A stretch of 64,000 nt of DNA from assembly GCA_003118195.1 (NCBI GenBank), contig BEXV01000131.1, positions 57,586-121,585 on the forward strand, read 5' to 3'. The translations under genes and the position numbers were made by a program. The DNA comes from Hemicentrotus pulcherrimus (Eukaryota > Echinodermata > Echinoidea > Camarodonta > Strongylocentrotidae). Below are positions 22,626 to 35,591 of the stretch, in pieces. Numbering within the stretch: the stretch's first letter is position 1; every line of letters begins with the position of its first letter. The notes under the pieces are model-generated. The model made no database searches. It saw only the letters and a list, made by a program, of their open reading frames with translations, and was not told where the DNA came from.

Positions 22626-25600
22626 AGATCACCCTTGACGCTACTTCACTGGAGGGCTTCAAGGGAGCACTTCCACCCAGCATCTAGACCAAGAACTAGA
22701 TATTTTATTCCTCAGCACTAAATCCTGACTTATGGATCCTGCTGAGTATCGTCGTAGAAGTAGAAGTACAACTACAGGTAACGTGCATTTTCAAGGAACG
22801 AATGGATTCACATTTCCACAGGGTACAAAATACCCCCATCAGGATTTTAGGACAGACTGTACCTGTTGGTTTAGGGTTCACATAGGACTACTGAACAAAC
22901 TACATCACGACCAAGACTCAATTATCAGGACCAGGAATAAATGTTTGGCCTAGTCCTTGGTTCTCATAGCTCAACATGTAGCCATCGGGATTTTAATAGA
23001 TCTCATAACCCTTGACCAGAGGACCAAAGGCATCATGACTAATGACCAAATGTTGCAGGACCTAGACTTTTATCGGTTCTACAATGATTTGTCTAGGTTT
23101 TTAGTAATTTTTTGTGAAGGAAATACATGATCAAGTTTATCTATGTCTTTTATTTTCATATTTTAATATGATTCCCAGACAGGGACTTTACAATACGATG
23201 TATTGCATAAATATCAGAAACATTGCTTGAATGCACGCAGGCTAAATATGGGGGCTTAGCAGAATATAGTGCAAGTCTGTCCTTATGACGAATGCATCTG
23301 TTTCCTTTGCTATTGCTTTATTACAAAGAAATTACACCTTTAAATCTTGTACTTAATGCATATATACAGACTTAGCATTGAGAATGTTTGAAAATATGTG
23401 ACTGATTTTATATTAGTTTTGGGATAGACAAATGGAATGAACAATTAGCGGGTTGGTTTGCCCCTAAGCGCTCACCCAGACCATTTTTTTTTTATACTAT
23501 CATGTTTACCAAAAATTAATCAGAATGAACTTTAAATTAAAGTTTTAAATCTCTTTCATTTTTTAATCTGGCACAACAATTTCTATGGGAACAAACTTTA
23601 CCATTAATGCACCATGTTGCTATTTATATTACTAAAATATTGCAATAGTTACACCCTTTGGTCGGGTTTACTTCCAAGGGGTCACTCCTAACATGACTGG
23701 CTATGCACCCGCGTCTAGAAATAGCGTTGAAGGGCGTCTTTTTCAGCTATACTGTGGCGTTGACGTTTTCCTTTAAAAGGGGTGTTTTTCAAGCACTGAT
23801 CGCACAAAAACCAAAAAAGGGTACCTTTTCAGGTTCACAGGTTTCCAACGTTTTCTTCAGAAAAAGTGTGATACGCCATTAGGGTCCATTTCAGAGGTCG
23901 ATAGACACGGGTGGGCAGCATTTGTGTATGAGAGTGACCCCCCAGGATTTTTACTATGGGGGGAGGGGTATATCCCAAAGAGTTTCCTTTTTACTATCCT
24001 TACAAGTGGAACCCAATTTTTCTTTCATCAAAATGCATACTATCAAAAGGGTTTGTAGGCATGATTAAATGTGGTTTAGTATTTTTTCAAATTTTTTGTT
24101 TATGCCTGCGTTTTATACAAGCAGGAGCAATGGATGCATTATTTATAATATGCTCCTTATGCATTTGTTTTCCTTTGTTGCACTTAAAAGCCTGTGATTT
24201 TTATCACCATTGATTGTTGTTGCATGTCTTCCTGTTTAATTGGTGTATATCCATTTTTATCTTATTTTATTGCTCGTATACGTCTTTGATTTTGAGCATG
24301 TGTACGTCAAAGTGAAGTCTTATATTGTATTGCATAATATCAACGTGGTTGATTTAAAGCAAATTTGGGTCAGAGTCCAAATACTTATTTTTAATCATAT
24401 TGATTAGGTGACTGATCCCCAATGTTCTCACAATTTGCCCCCAGTACTTTAAAACAATTTATACTGATGATAATAATCCAAGAGTAGCTCTAAATATAAA
24501 AATCAAAAGTACCACTTTTATTGTAATTGTAAGATAGAAAATATAACTTTGCATAGCCTTGCAGTGTGTGATAGTTATGTAATCTTTGAGAAATTTGATC
24601 ATATTGTTGCATGGCATAACTTTCAGTATTGGCAAAGCTTCGAAATGTCGAAACAAGTAATTTCAGGTTGCTTTTTTGCCACAAAGTTGTGCTATGCACT
24701 TTGAATGTTTACCTGTGTGCCAAGTACACTATGTGTTAAAGAGCCTTGCACTTCAAGTATTATATTCATATCATTTTCACATTGTTTATTGCACTTATAA
24801 CTGTTTTTGTTTGTGTGTGGATTTTATGTATAGAAAATTGAATTGATAAATTTTCTCCCCTCTTCATGTCAATTAGTGAGTGAAGTGAGTGAAAATAAAT
24901 GAAAGCTATATTGTAACATGGAAAAACTAAAGCATCGAGCAAGAATATAAGAAAAGCTTAAATTTTGAAGTTTCCAGCAATGTAGCATTATTTTCTCTTT
25001 TATTTTTATAAAAGAGTTCTTAGCAATTCGTCTTGTGTCTAACATCATTAGAGTTTCATTTTAATTTTGTTTATGCCAATATTTAAAAAAAATTATGTAT
25101 AAATTTGCTAAACCATTCTTTGTGCCTGCAATGTTGTTTGCATGTATTTTACTTTTTAAAAGCAAAAATGTAAAGATAAGTTCTTGCCTTGAAAGAAATA
25201 TGTATGAATATATATATATATATTTCGGTATCTGCATATTTCTAAAATTATGTATATATTGTATAGAAAACAGAGGAGCGGATTTTATTTTTGATTTGCA
25301 AAATATTATGTTTTTCTTGTTTGAACTTTTGCTGCTATGTTACATCATGTCTTATTCCATATTTATTTGACTATGATATTGGAGTATTCAAAGCATAATA
25401 AAATCATCAGTGCAGAATATGTTAAAGTGGGCTTGACAGAATAAGTATGGAGAGACTTTCATTAATCTGTACATGTATTGTTTTTAGTATGATGCCATTG
25501 TGGTCTACTACAACACATGTAGCTTTTTACTTTCCTACAAAACAAATAATGTACCTCATAGGAACTACTGGAACAGTTTCTCTGCAATTGATTTTGAAAA

Positions 25601-28057
25601 GTTTTCCAAGGTTAAATGAACAAATTATTGTATTTGTCAATCACTTACAGACTTTGAAGCATGATCAAGTTGGACCAAGATTATTTTGTTATGAACTCAC
25701 GGCAAGTTTGGGGAAAGGTTCCAGTAATGAAAAGTGGAAAACTGATGAAATACATGTACATGTTTATCATTCATGCCCATTATCATGAATATTTTCTTGA
25801 CATCTAAAATAGCATCTGAAGTATTAATCCGATTTGTATGACAAAATCTGAAAGCCAATAAAATTGATCAGAGTTCAATCAAGAAATCAAGAAAGAAAAA
25901 AAAAAAAAGATTAGTGAAACTTGAGATAAATCTAATAAAGAAAACAAAAGTGAATAATTGGTCATACCTGGACTTTTTTGGTATTTCAAATAACACTGAC
26001 ATAGCTTTTCTCCAATTTCACAAGAGGACATGTCAGTGCCATCATAAAAAATCAATATTTTGAGTAATTTTGGTCTTGGAACAAAATATGGGAAGAATTA
26101 TTTTTAACTTTGTGATTCATCTAAATGTATGTCTTCTTAATCTCGCCAATTTGTTTTTCTCTCACTCTGACATACGTTTGTATGGTGTTATTCTGCTGTT
26201 AACAATGGAAGTTTGAACTCTATGACCTGTATCAGTACTGGATTATAAAAAATATCAATGAAATGAAGAAGCCTTGATCCCTCGTAAATATAAATACTAT
26301 TAGTCACGAAGACATACAAACTATGGTCCAGGGCCCTGTTTTATAAAAAGTTGCAGTAACTGTTATAAGCTACTGATATCGCTGTAATTGATTGGCCGTT
26401 ATAGAAATGTGACTTATAGTCCACATGTCTATAGAGGGCCAAGTGTCAACTTTTCCATCCAATCAATGTTACCATGATTTTTTTTACTCAATGAACAAAC
26501 AAAAACTTGAACAGAATCAATCCATAATTTTCATTTCATATCTGGATTCATGTCATTCAAGTTTTACACAGTCCACCTTTATGAATAAATCCCAGAAGAG
26601 CTAGCAACATCAACCTAAATTTTATGTACAGTACCTAATATCAAAATACAAGAGCAATCAAGTCTCCTCAGTAATTTTCTTTGAAAATCTTTTAGCTACC
26701 AACCTAAGTTATATTATTGTTTATTGTATTCTGAAATAAGAAATTTTGTATGTTATATTTTAATATTAATATTTTCTTGGTGGAGGTTCTCTTTTTTCAT
26801 GGTGCTGTGTACAATTTCATTTTGGGGAAGGAGGGAGTAAAGAATCATAATAAAAAATGTAAATGCAAAGAACATCATTTTTTAAATGTATTTTTTGATT
26901 GAGGCAATGTTCAGTGTTAAATTGGTACTATTTGTGAACCTGTCAGAATTAACTGAAACCAAGCCCTATATCTGTGAAAGACAAAGAAAGAGTAAAAGCA
27001 GTAAGAGACAGTAAGAGACAGAGTGTGACAAAAGGAGAGAAAAAAACTATACTATCTATATCTTACCATTAAATTGCTATCACCATTCACAATCACAATT
27101 TCGAAACGGGGATACATGTACCGGTATACAGGTTTTTATTAGGGTAAATCAATACAATATGGAACAGATACATTTGTTCAATCAACACAAAAACATTATG
27201 ACTGATAAAATTCACTGTTGACACTAAAATTACCATGGAATTGTTATTTTAAAGTAATAAATATCTCTTCTTCTTTTTTAGAAATAGAATTGAAAGTACA
27301 AATGTATTATTTGAAAGCTATGAATTTATTTTGATTAATACCGGTATACAAGATTAATATTAATTTGTTAATACTGCAATATAAACAATTTGACAGCCAA
27401 TGCTGTCCAATGAAAAAAAACAATGTCATAAGATTTCCAAACCTACATGTACCTGTGCTAAAATTGTTAACTATAACTGAATTTCACTTTGTTAGGAATC
27501 AAGAACTTAACATATTTGTAACAAATTCTTTGAATACGACCTGCTCTCCATAATCTCCTTTTGCTTCTCAACATCATCAACAATTCATACTGCTTTTTAT
27601 CAAAATAACTTGCAGAAAATGACAGATGTGATGCTCAATTAAAATCTGATACATAGAGATATCATGGTCGATCTTGATTTAAACTGTAAAACGTTTCAAT
27701 ATCAAAACAATAATTTCCTTTTTTTTTCTTTGTTACATAAGATTATAGCAAAAAAATACATACTGTATATGACAGAGGTGGTTAGATTAACAACAAATCA
27801 TTATTAGCAATCTAATATATATTTCTAACTTTTATAACTAGCAAAAGAGAGAAGAAAAGGACATGTCATCTAGAGCCAAAAGGACATTAACTCATATACT
27901 CTAAAACAAAGTTAACACCATTCTTGCTCTCAACAGATGAATTATAATTGCTTTTGATATAAATACACCAACGCACCACATGGAAAGATACAGGAAGGCT
28001 TCCGGAAGATCAGCTTAATGAAGAAGTTGGTTGAAGTCCAAGCATCTGGGATGTAGA
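22626..28057. other. Non-coding DNA between convergent genes (3' flanks)
   Basis: It holds the 3' UTR or flank of KLHL (+) and of the HYR gene (-). Candidate AATAAA signals for the + strand occur near 24893 and 25858; none can be assigned. A GC-richer patch at 23660-23975 ends in G-runs and may be a decayed mobile element. AT microsatellite near 25208. Confidence 0.55.
23660..23975. mobile_element. Possible decayed mobile element (GC-rich patch)
   Basis: Base composition is unlike its surroundings, with CpGs, AAAAAGGGTACC-like strings and terminal C- and G-runs (GTGACCCCCCAGG, GGGGGGAGGGG). A segment near 45690-46200 has a similar feel and ends in CCCCCCCCCGGG. No coding sequence or clear termini; assignment is tentative. 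Confidence 0.2.
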
Positions 28058-28102
28058 TCAATAGCTGAACTCATGGAATAATCTTTGTTTCAGCTCTCTC
28101 AC
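28058..28102 (-). CDS. Possible terminal exon of the HYR gene
   Basis: After TTTTACAAG the frame reads VRELKQRLFHEFSY and stops at TGA (28058-28060). Joined to the microexon it gives a helical MFLQAVRELKQRLFHEF. Support is only phase and plausibility. Confidence 0.25.
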   Translation of the reverse strand: MRELKQRLFHEFSY

Positions 28103-31100
28103 CTTGTAAAATTTTTTTAAAAGACAGAGAAGAGGGGATAATATTATGATGACATTTAAGATTATCAAACTATTTGTCGTTATGACTAAATATCCAAAGA
28201 TAAAAATAATGAAACATAGCATTTTAATAGCATATATTTCATACTTATGTATGTAACTGTTTAGTGTATTGTGTCCTGAAATACATGCATATCTATGGTA
28301 CTTTTTTGGCAACAAACTCTAAAGTCTGCCATACTCCAATAAGCGTTGTTATATGATCCTTCTTGCATAGTAGTTGAACAAAAAATGATCCAATTTTAAA
28401 AACTTTTACTCGTACAAAAGAAGCGGTTGGACAATGCATAAATGCATTTCTAACTTACTGCTTGAAGAAACATCTGACAGTCGAGGCAAAAAGAAGAAAT
28501 TTTAGATACCGGTAAGTGTGATGTCTTTCATTTATCCATTAGTGTTAAACAAAACCATTCTTTGGGAAGAAATGCCAAAATCTGGTACAAAATCCTCTTT
28601 TAGAGATGTTCTTTTCAACTTGGTACAGCTTTCATAGCTTACATGTACCTTGATATTCCACACTTGTCATCAAAATGATAAATCAATTTAGAACCTTCAC
28701 GAATCAAAAATTGCTTACTGGTTCAGGTTCCTTTTCAGCATGGAAATGAGGTCCCTTCGCTCGCTTCTTTTTCTTTTCTGGCTCCGGCTAAAATATATTA
28801 ACAGGCGTAAGAAAAACAGTGATATCTGAAAATCACATAAAATGGAATAAAGGGATATTTTGATATATTCGATTTCAATCAATAGTCTTTAAATGTTAAA
28901 GGTTTTTAGCTGTTTTTTTTTTGGAAAATTTTTGTTTATTTACATATAATTGTAAACTTGAAATTGAATGTAAATTCTATTTCATTTGGTGAGAATTCAT
29001 TTTATCCTACTGCCAAAACTCACAGATCAAACCCTCACATAATATACCGGTAATCGATTTTTGAATTTAATGAATTATTATCAATTCAAATTAATTTTTT
29101 CATAAAAATGGATTAATTAATGATGAAAATAAAATTATTGGGAATGATTTGAATTAATGTGCATAATGAATAGAGCACTTTTAAAAACTTTTCTGACAAA
29201 TCAATTTAACTGCATATCATTTTCTGCACATATACACAGCGTATCCTCTCAAAATATACATTGCATTTTTATAAAACAGGAAAACGGCTGATTAGATGGA
29301 TAAGGAAATATATATGATTTATATGAGTTGATAAGTTACCTGCATGGATGAATAAATGTAGATACATAAATATAGATGAAATGAACAAATTAGTAAATCC
29401 ATGACAAAAGAAAATCTCCTACAATCGATGTATGAAACAAAGTTTAATAAACAAGTTTAATAAATACAATACATGTACTGGTAGTTCAATTAAAGCCTTC
29501 ATAAGTCTCATTATCACAAAAATGTTCATTATTGTGTATTATAATATTTCAATTATAAATGGAACAAAAAGAATGAAATATGAATTAAGTTACATCATAG
29601 ATATGTTATCAGCAAGGTAAATGATGACTACTGTGCCTTATATACCTCTGTGAATGGTAAGGGTTAATGCCTGAACGTTTTGATTAGGTAGAGCTACATG
29701 TATGTACATGTAACTCAATTCATACCAGATTCAAGTGCTTTACTTTAGTTTTAAGTATGGTCAATGATATAGATTTGATGATTGAAAGCTTGAGCTGATG
29801 AGAATGGAGTTAAACACAGAGTAAATGCCAAACACTATTAAACATATATGACAGTATCCAAGTTAGAATCCTAATAAAAAATAACTAAATGACAAACATT
29901 AATACCAAACAACCCCCTGTAATTTGAAGTGGAGCCTGTTAAGGGTGTCTAGATTGCCGAGACAAGGTTCTTGACAACCCAATGTTATTCATGACAATAC
30001 ATATGCACACGTCTGGGTTAAAAATCTTGGGTGTTATTCGGTTTTCTATCTCACCTTCGTTCTACGAATCTTTCGGATTCGGGTAGGGGGAGAGGAGGTA
30101 GGATAGGGGGATAGAATCCTCACCACTTTCTTCTCCTTATTCTTCTTTTTCTTTAGTTTAAAAAATTTGAGAAACACATCCAAAATATCACATGACCTAA
30201 GATCAGAAGATTCCCCTTTACCGACAGCTCACAATACTATTTTCCAACACCTTTAAGAAAAATATTTCCTTTTGTTATAATCTCACACCTCGCAATACTA
30301 CTTTCCAACACCTCTAGGCAAAAGACTTGCTTAAGCATACAACCTTTAATAGCTTGCAATGCAATTTTCCAGCACCTTTAGGAAAGATTCGTCCTATAAA
30401 ACTTATGCTATGTTTTATTATGCTACGTTTGGAAGCCTTTAGGAAATGTATATTACCCTCCTTCCAAGGATTCTGATAACTTTAATGCGGGGGTGTCATT
30501 GTTTTAAAATGCTCTTGGCAGGTAAGAATACATGAATAAAACATCAGATAAAATAAAATGAAATATACAGAAAATCTATCCGATCATCTAATAACTGCAG
30601 AAAAGAAGCTATGGAATATATATGCCATCTTTATATTGCTTTGAAAATATGCAAATAAAGTGATACAACTATGATGTTTTCTACACTAATGGTGGCTAAT
30701 GCATATCTTTTATCATGCGGTTTGTGATTAAAAAGGCGGTTTGTGATAAAAAGGCGGTTTGTGATAAAAAGGTGGTTTGTGATAAAAAGCTGGAAGGATG
30801 CATTGGTGGGGAAAGGAAAGTGAATATAACAAAAAGTACACTTCAATCACAAGATCCAGATCAACTAGCAAACAATTACAAATTATAATTTCAATCTCAC
30901 ACTGTAGCCAATTTCCTATAATTCTATTTAATTAAACAAATATATCACTGAAAAAAGAATGTATATTGAATTTGACCAAAAAATTTGAAAAAAGGACGAG
31001 AAGTAGATAGGAAAGGAAAAGATGCAAAAAATACCGGTAGGTTTTTTTTAAAATGCACTTTTTATCCCACACCACTGCAAATATAATTTCATATTAATTT

Positions 31101-34100
31101 CATAATCCTTTCATATTTTTAGATATATAAAAATGTCAACTTTTATGATGAGAATCAAACTTAAAAAGGAGCTTAAAGAGAACAAAGAAACAAAATCAAC
31201 AGGCTGCAAATAGAAGAGAAAAAGGGTAGAAAAAAAAAAGAAGGAAAATGAGAATACAGGGTTCATGGATTGAGAAAAAACAGAAATAAATAATAAAGCA
31301 ATAGAGGAAAGAAAAGGAATTCCTTAATTGAAAACTATGTTAAAGAATAACAAAAATCATGAGATCAAGAGTGAATAGAAAAAAACTTATATAGATAAAG
31401 CAATAATGTTTTTGGTTTACTTACAGGTGGATCGCTGTCATGACCAAATCTCGGTCCTTTTTCCCTGATTTTCCGTTTTTCTTTCACAAGCTCTTCAGGC
31501 TAAAGAAAAGACATCACATTATTAAAGGATTCATTATGATAAGAGGACTACGTAAAAAAGTACAAATATGTATTGAAGTGTACCTTTATCCATTATCTTC
31601 TGACACTCATGGCACGTCATCTCTTTAATTTAGCGGCAGATTGCCAAATGTTTTTTGGTTATGAAGAGCCAAATGCAACACTTGACTCCTTCTCCTACCT
31701 GTTAATTCCATCAGAATACTTGAACCTATTGGTACAGGTATGATTGCAGGATTTCATGTGCAGAATTATTATGGTACGTTTTATTGCTCATCCTTGACAA
31801 ATTTCAGGATGTTTATACAAATTTTGCAACAGTCAAATCCCTGAAAGTTTATCAAAAATAAGACATTGCACAACTTTTAATACAGAGACATATAAGTCAG
31901 GCTAAAATGTAGTGAGGGTTAAGCGTTAAGTCCATATGCTACCTTGTCCTATAAGATACCAACTATCTCAAATATTTTAGTATTACAGAACTAGAGCAGG
32001 CAGAGGGGCTTTAAATTCATACTCACCGGATGAGTCCTCTTGAGGGGTGGAGATCGAGGTTGAGCAACCTTCATCTACTTGTCATCGTGGTGGAACTTAG
32101 GACCAGTGGCTTGGCGCTCGTTCACGATTTCATGTCTAAAGGTGCCATTGGTATAAACGTAGTCATTCTGTGAGGCAATGGAAATCAGAGATCAAAGAAG
32201 AGATGAGTTGTTGTTTGACCTATAATAAGGAGGAAATTTATCTCTCAAATACAATAGAGCCAACTATTAAGGAATTATTCAAGACTGGGATCTATCTCAC
32301 AATTCAAAAGACACACCAAAAGCAAAGTGTTAAGTAGATACACAAGAATTTAAGACTTGGGGACAAATTTTTCTGAAAAGCCTCATGGAAAATATGCTGA
32401 TCACTAATACTTCAGTTACTTGTTTCATTACAAGTGTGCTCACATCAAGCCCTAATAATTTCTGATCACTTTGTTTATTCAATTATCAAACCTTATTCAT
32501 GCTAATGTACACAGGTATGTATCTGTATTTTGTCTTTCTCCTTCTAACTCCTGGAATTATTGTTCTCTCTAAATGCATCTTGGCACTGACTCTAGTAAAA
32601 TGACACCTTGGAATACTGTAAATCCAGAAAATTGTGTACATATACTTTTAAGGATGGCTGTTATCATGTCTAGAAACTATCGCAAATAGCAAAAATTGAG
32701 TGTTACACAAGTGGTTATTATGATTTTGCGGCATGTAACTGTAAACAAAAAATTCTCATTCACACTTAAAGTTCTTACAACTTTTCTCTTACTGAAAGCC
32801 ATGAGAAGATAGAGACAGAAAAGGCAAACCCAATCTTCTGATGGCCATCATGGCAAACTTACCATTGGACGTTGTCTTGGAAGAGGTCTTTGGACTTTGG
32901 AAGGCTTTTGGACTTTTGGAGGTCTAATTAAAAGAGGGACCTGAGCAATGGATTGCCGGTACAATCTTTGTAACCTCCTCTCCTTCTTTCTTATCCTTCT
33001 CTTTTCTTCCTCATCTGCAGCACTCTCCCTGGCATAGGTGATCAGGTAGCAGCAGCAGGCTAAGACCAACATGATAAGTATCAGGAAGATGGCTGCCCCG
33101 ACTGCGATGGCAACAATCACCTGCCAGCTTAGACCTGCAAGTAATCATGTAAGAAAGGATCATAGAGAATTTCATTTTCTTTTTCTCCTTCACCTCCTGT
33201 AAACCATAAATTTTGGTCTCTTTTCCCCATATCTTTCTTATCTTTTTTCTATCACCTTTTCTCCCTTTCCTGCCCTCGTTTTTTTTAGATAGTATTTTTA
33301 GTATTTTCTTCCTTCACACTGATGCTTTTGCTTTGCATAAATCAAATTTAGAGCACTACTAGCATCAGTGCTATAATATAAACTGAATTGTAATATATGG
33401 ACCTCGATCTATACTGGCCCTTCCATGGTGAACCAAATTTGTGTAATTGATTGATATGAAAATTAGATAAAAGACTGAATTTGTCTAAAAACACAAATTC
33501 AGGTAAATATGTAAATAACCATTTTTTTTCTTTTTACAATCCTAATAGAGGATGGCACATATCATAATTATACAAAATTTAAATCAACTTCAGCAAAAAA
33601 TGATTCTAGAACAGGCTGTATATAGCACAAATAATCACTAGTAATACTCTTTCTTACCTTGGTCTTGACATCTATCACCATAGTAACGGTATGGACAGCT
33701 GAAAATTGAGACACAATGGAGTGTATGAGACCTCAAATAGTTATCAGTGAAAGAATTTCAAATGACACCATATTTTTTTGTATGAAACAAACTTTAAAAA
33801 ATTATAATTTTTTTGGATTCCTACTACTATTTGACTTCTAGATCTTTGATCCTGTTTCTTTCTCTCACTTCAACTTTATCTCCTTTGCTACTTGAATATC
33901 AATTCATAACTGTAAAAGGGCTTTGTCACATTGTTTGCAAATTTTTTTAACAGACAATTGCACAGAGATGTTTTCATCCCTAGAAGTGCCTTAAACCATC
34001 GCTTATGGGAACCAGTTGGTCAATGTATTAAGCCTATGGTAATGAAAACGTTCAGAAGTGAATGGGTTAAAATGGTACTGATTTTCTCACCTGCAGCCGA

Positions 34101-35550
34101 CATCATATGAGGTTGAGTTTTATTTTTTAAACAGACGATTGGCCAGAGATGTTTTAATCATTTACAGATTCCTTAAATTGGCAATTTGTTTTCTTTCTCA
34201 CCTGCAGCCGAGTTCATACGAGGTTGAGTTTGTGATCATACACGTGCCACCATTCAAACAGTAGTCACTGGAACAAACAGCTATCAAAACAAACAAAACA
34301 AATAACGTTAAGTAATAACATGCAATCTAATCATTCAGCTATGAAACTGCACTGATACTGCAGAACCTAAGACAGTAATGCAGTTATTGAATTAGAACGA
34401 CGCTGATGTCTAAATAAAAGGATTTTTATAAATTTTTCACGATGTAAAGCTGTTGGAAGGGTGTACATGTGGGCCATCAACATGTGCACAGTACAATAAT
34501 ATGTTTAAAATCAAATTTATCTGTTTGAAACAAAGAATAATATGTAAATTAAGCATTTAGATTGTATAATATTAAATGCATCTTAACCATGGCAAAATGC
34601 TGAAAAGATAACTGTATGCAGCTGCAATTTAGACTGTGGATTATTTATTTGTATACCACTTTGTGATGAAGAAAAGGAGAAACTAGATTTTTTTCATTCT
34701 AAAATAACATTGCCTAGCATATTCTGAACATCTTTCAACCATTTCAAACTAAAAATAAAACATAATTTCATACCTTGTACACTTCCAGCTTTGACCCCAT
34801 TGACATCCAGGTACAGCCCAGTGCTGACCCCTTCTGTGAGTTCACGGGTCACAGAGGTCACTGTGTCATTGAACCTCTGCTCCAGACTAGAAGCAGCTGG
34901 GGCAGCGTTGGGGTCGTAGGTCAAAGTGTAGTCTACAATAACACTCCCTGGGGTCAGGAACAAGATCTTGGACATTCTGAAAGGTGTAACTGTACCGTAG
35001 GTGCGTTGAAACTGTATGGGTGACAATGATGGTTTCAAGAAACATGAAAGTTTTTGTGTTAAGAAAACATTAGGATATAAACATTACTTTTTCCTTCTGT
35101 CAAATCATAGGCAATGACATTCAAACATGCACATTTTTCAATTTCATAACAATACAAAATCTGGGTATTAGTTTGAAAAATAAATTTTTGAAAGGATAAT
35201 TAATGGATATGCAACAGGTGGCACAGAAATTATGTACCTGTGCATGTACAGTGTATTTATCATTATAATAATATACTTAATTAGGACCTTTGATGAAGAA
35301 ACAATGTAAAGAATGTAAAGAATGTAAAATTTGAACCTCAAAAATGATATTGGTATACTTACATGGTCATAGATTCTGATCTGTAGTGCTTGGTAGGCAT
35401 TGCTGGATGGATCTGAGCAGCATGATTGGTAGTTGACAGGAACGGTTCCAGGACTCTGAATGCTCTTCAGTGTAAACTGACCCCTAAACTCTACCACATC
35501 TGTAGAGAGATAAACAGAGACATGCAGGGTAGAGGAAGGGGACAGAGAGG

Positions 35551-35591
<41 letters not shown>

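Larger units (their letters stand above)
28788..31424. other. Introns and flank within the HYR tail region
   Basis: AT-rich, with a minisatellite at 30717-30789 and the candidate exon at 30055-30150. No other exon could be supported. Confidence 0.5.

Noticed and set aside
30717..30789. Direct repeats reminiscent of a CRISPR array
   Set aside because: Units are contiguous with no spacers, and the window is eukaryotic.
34775..35023. Plus-strand open frame over the SEA B exon
   Set aside because: It is antisense to a well-supported coding exon with correct splice borders.
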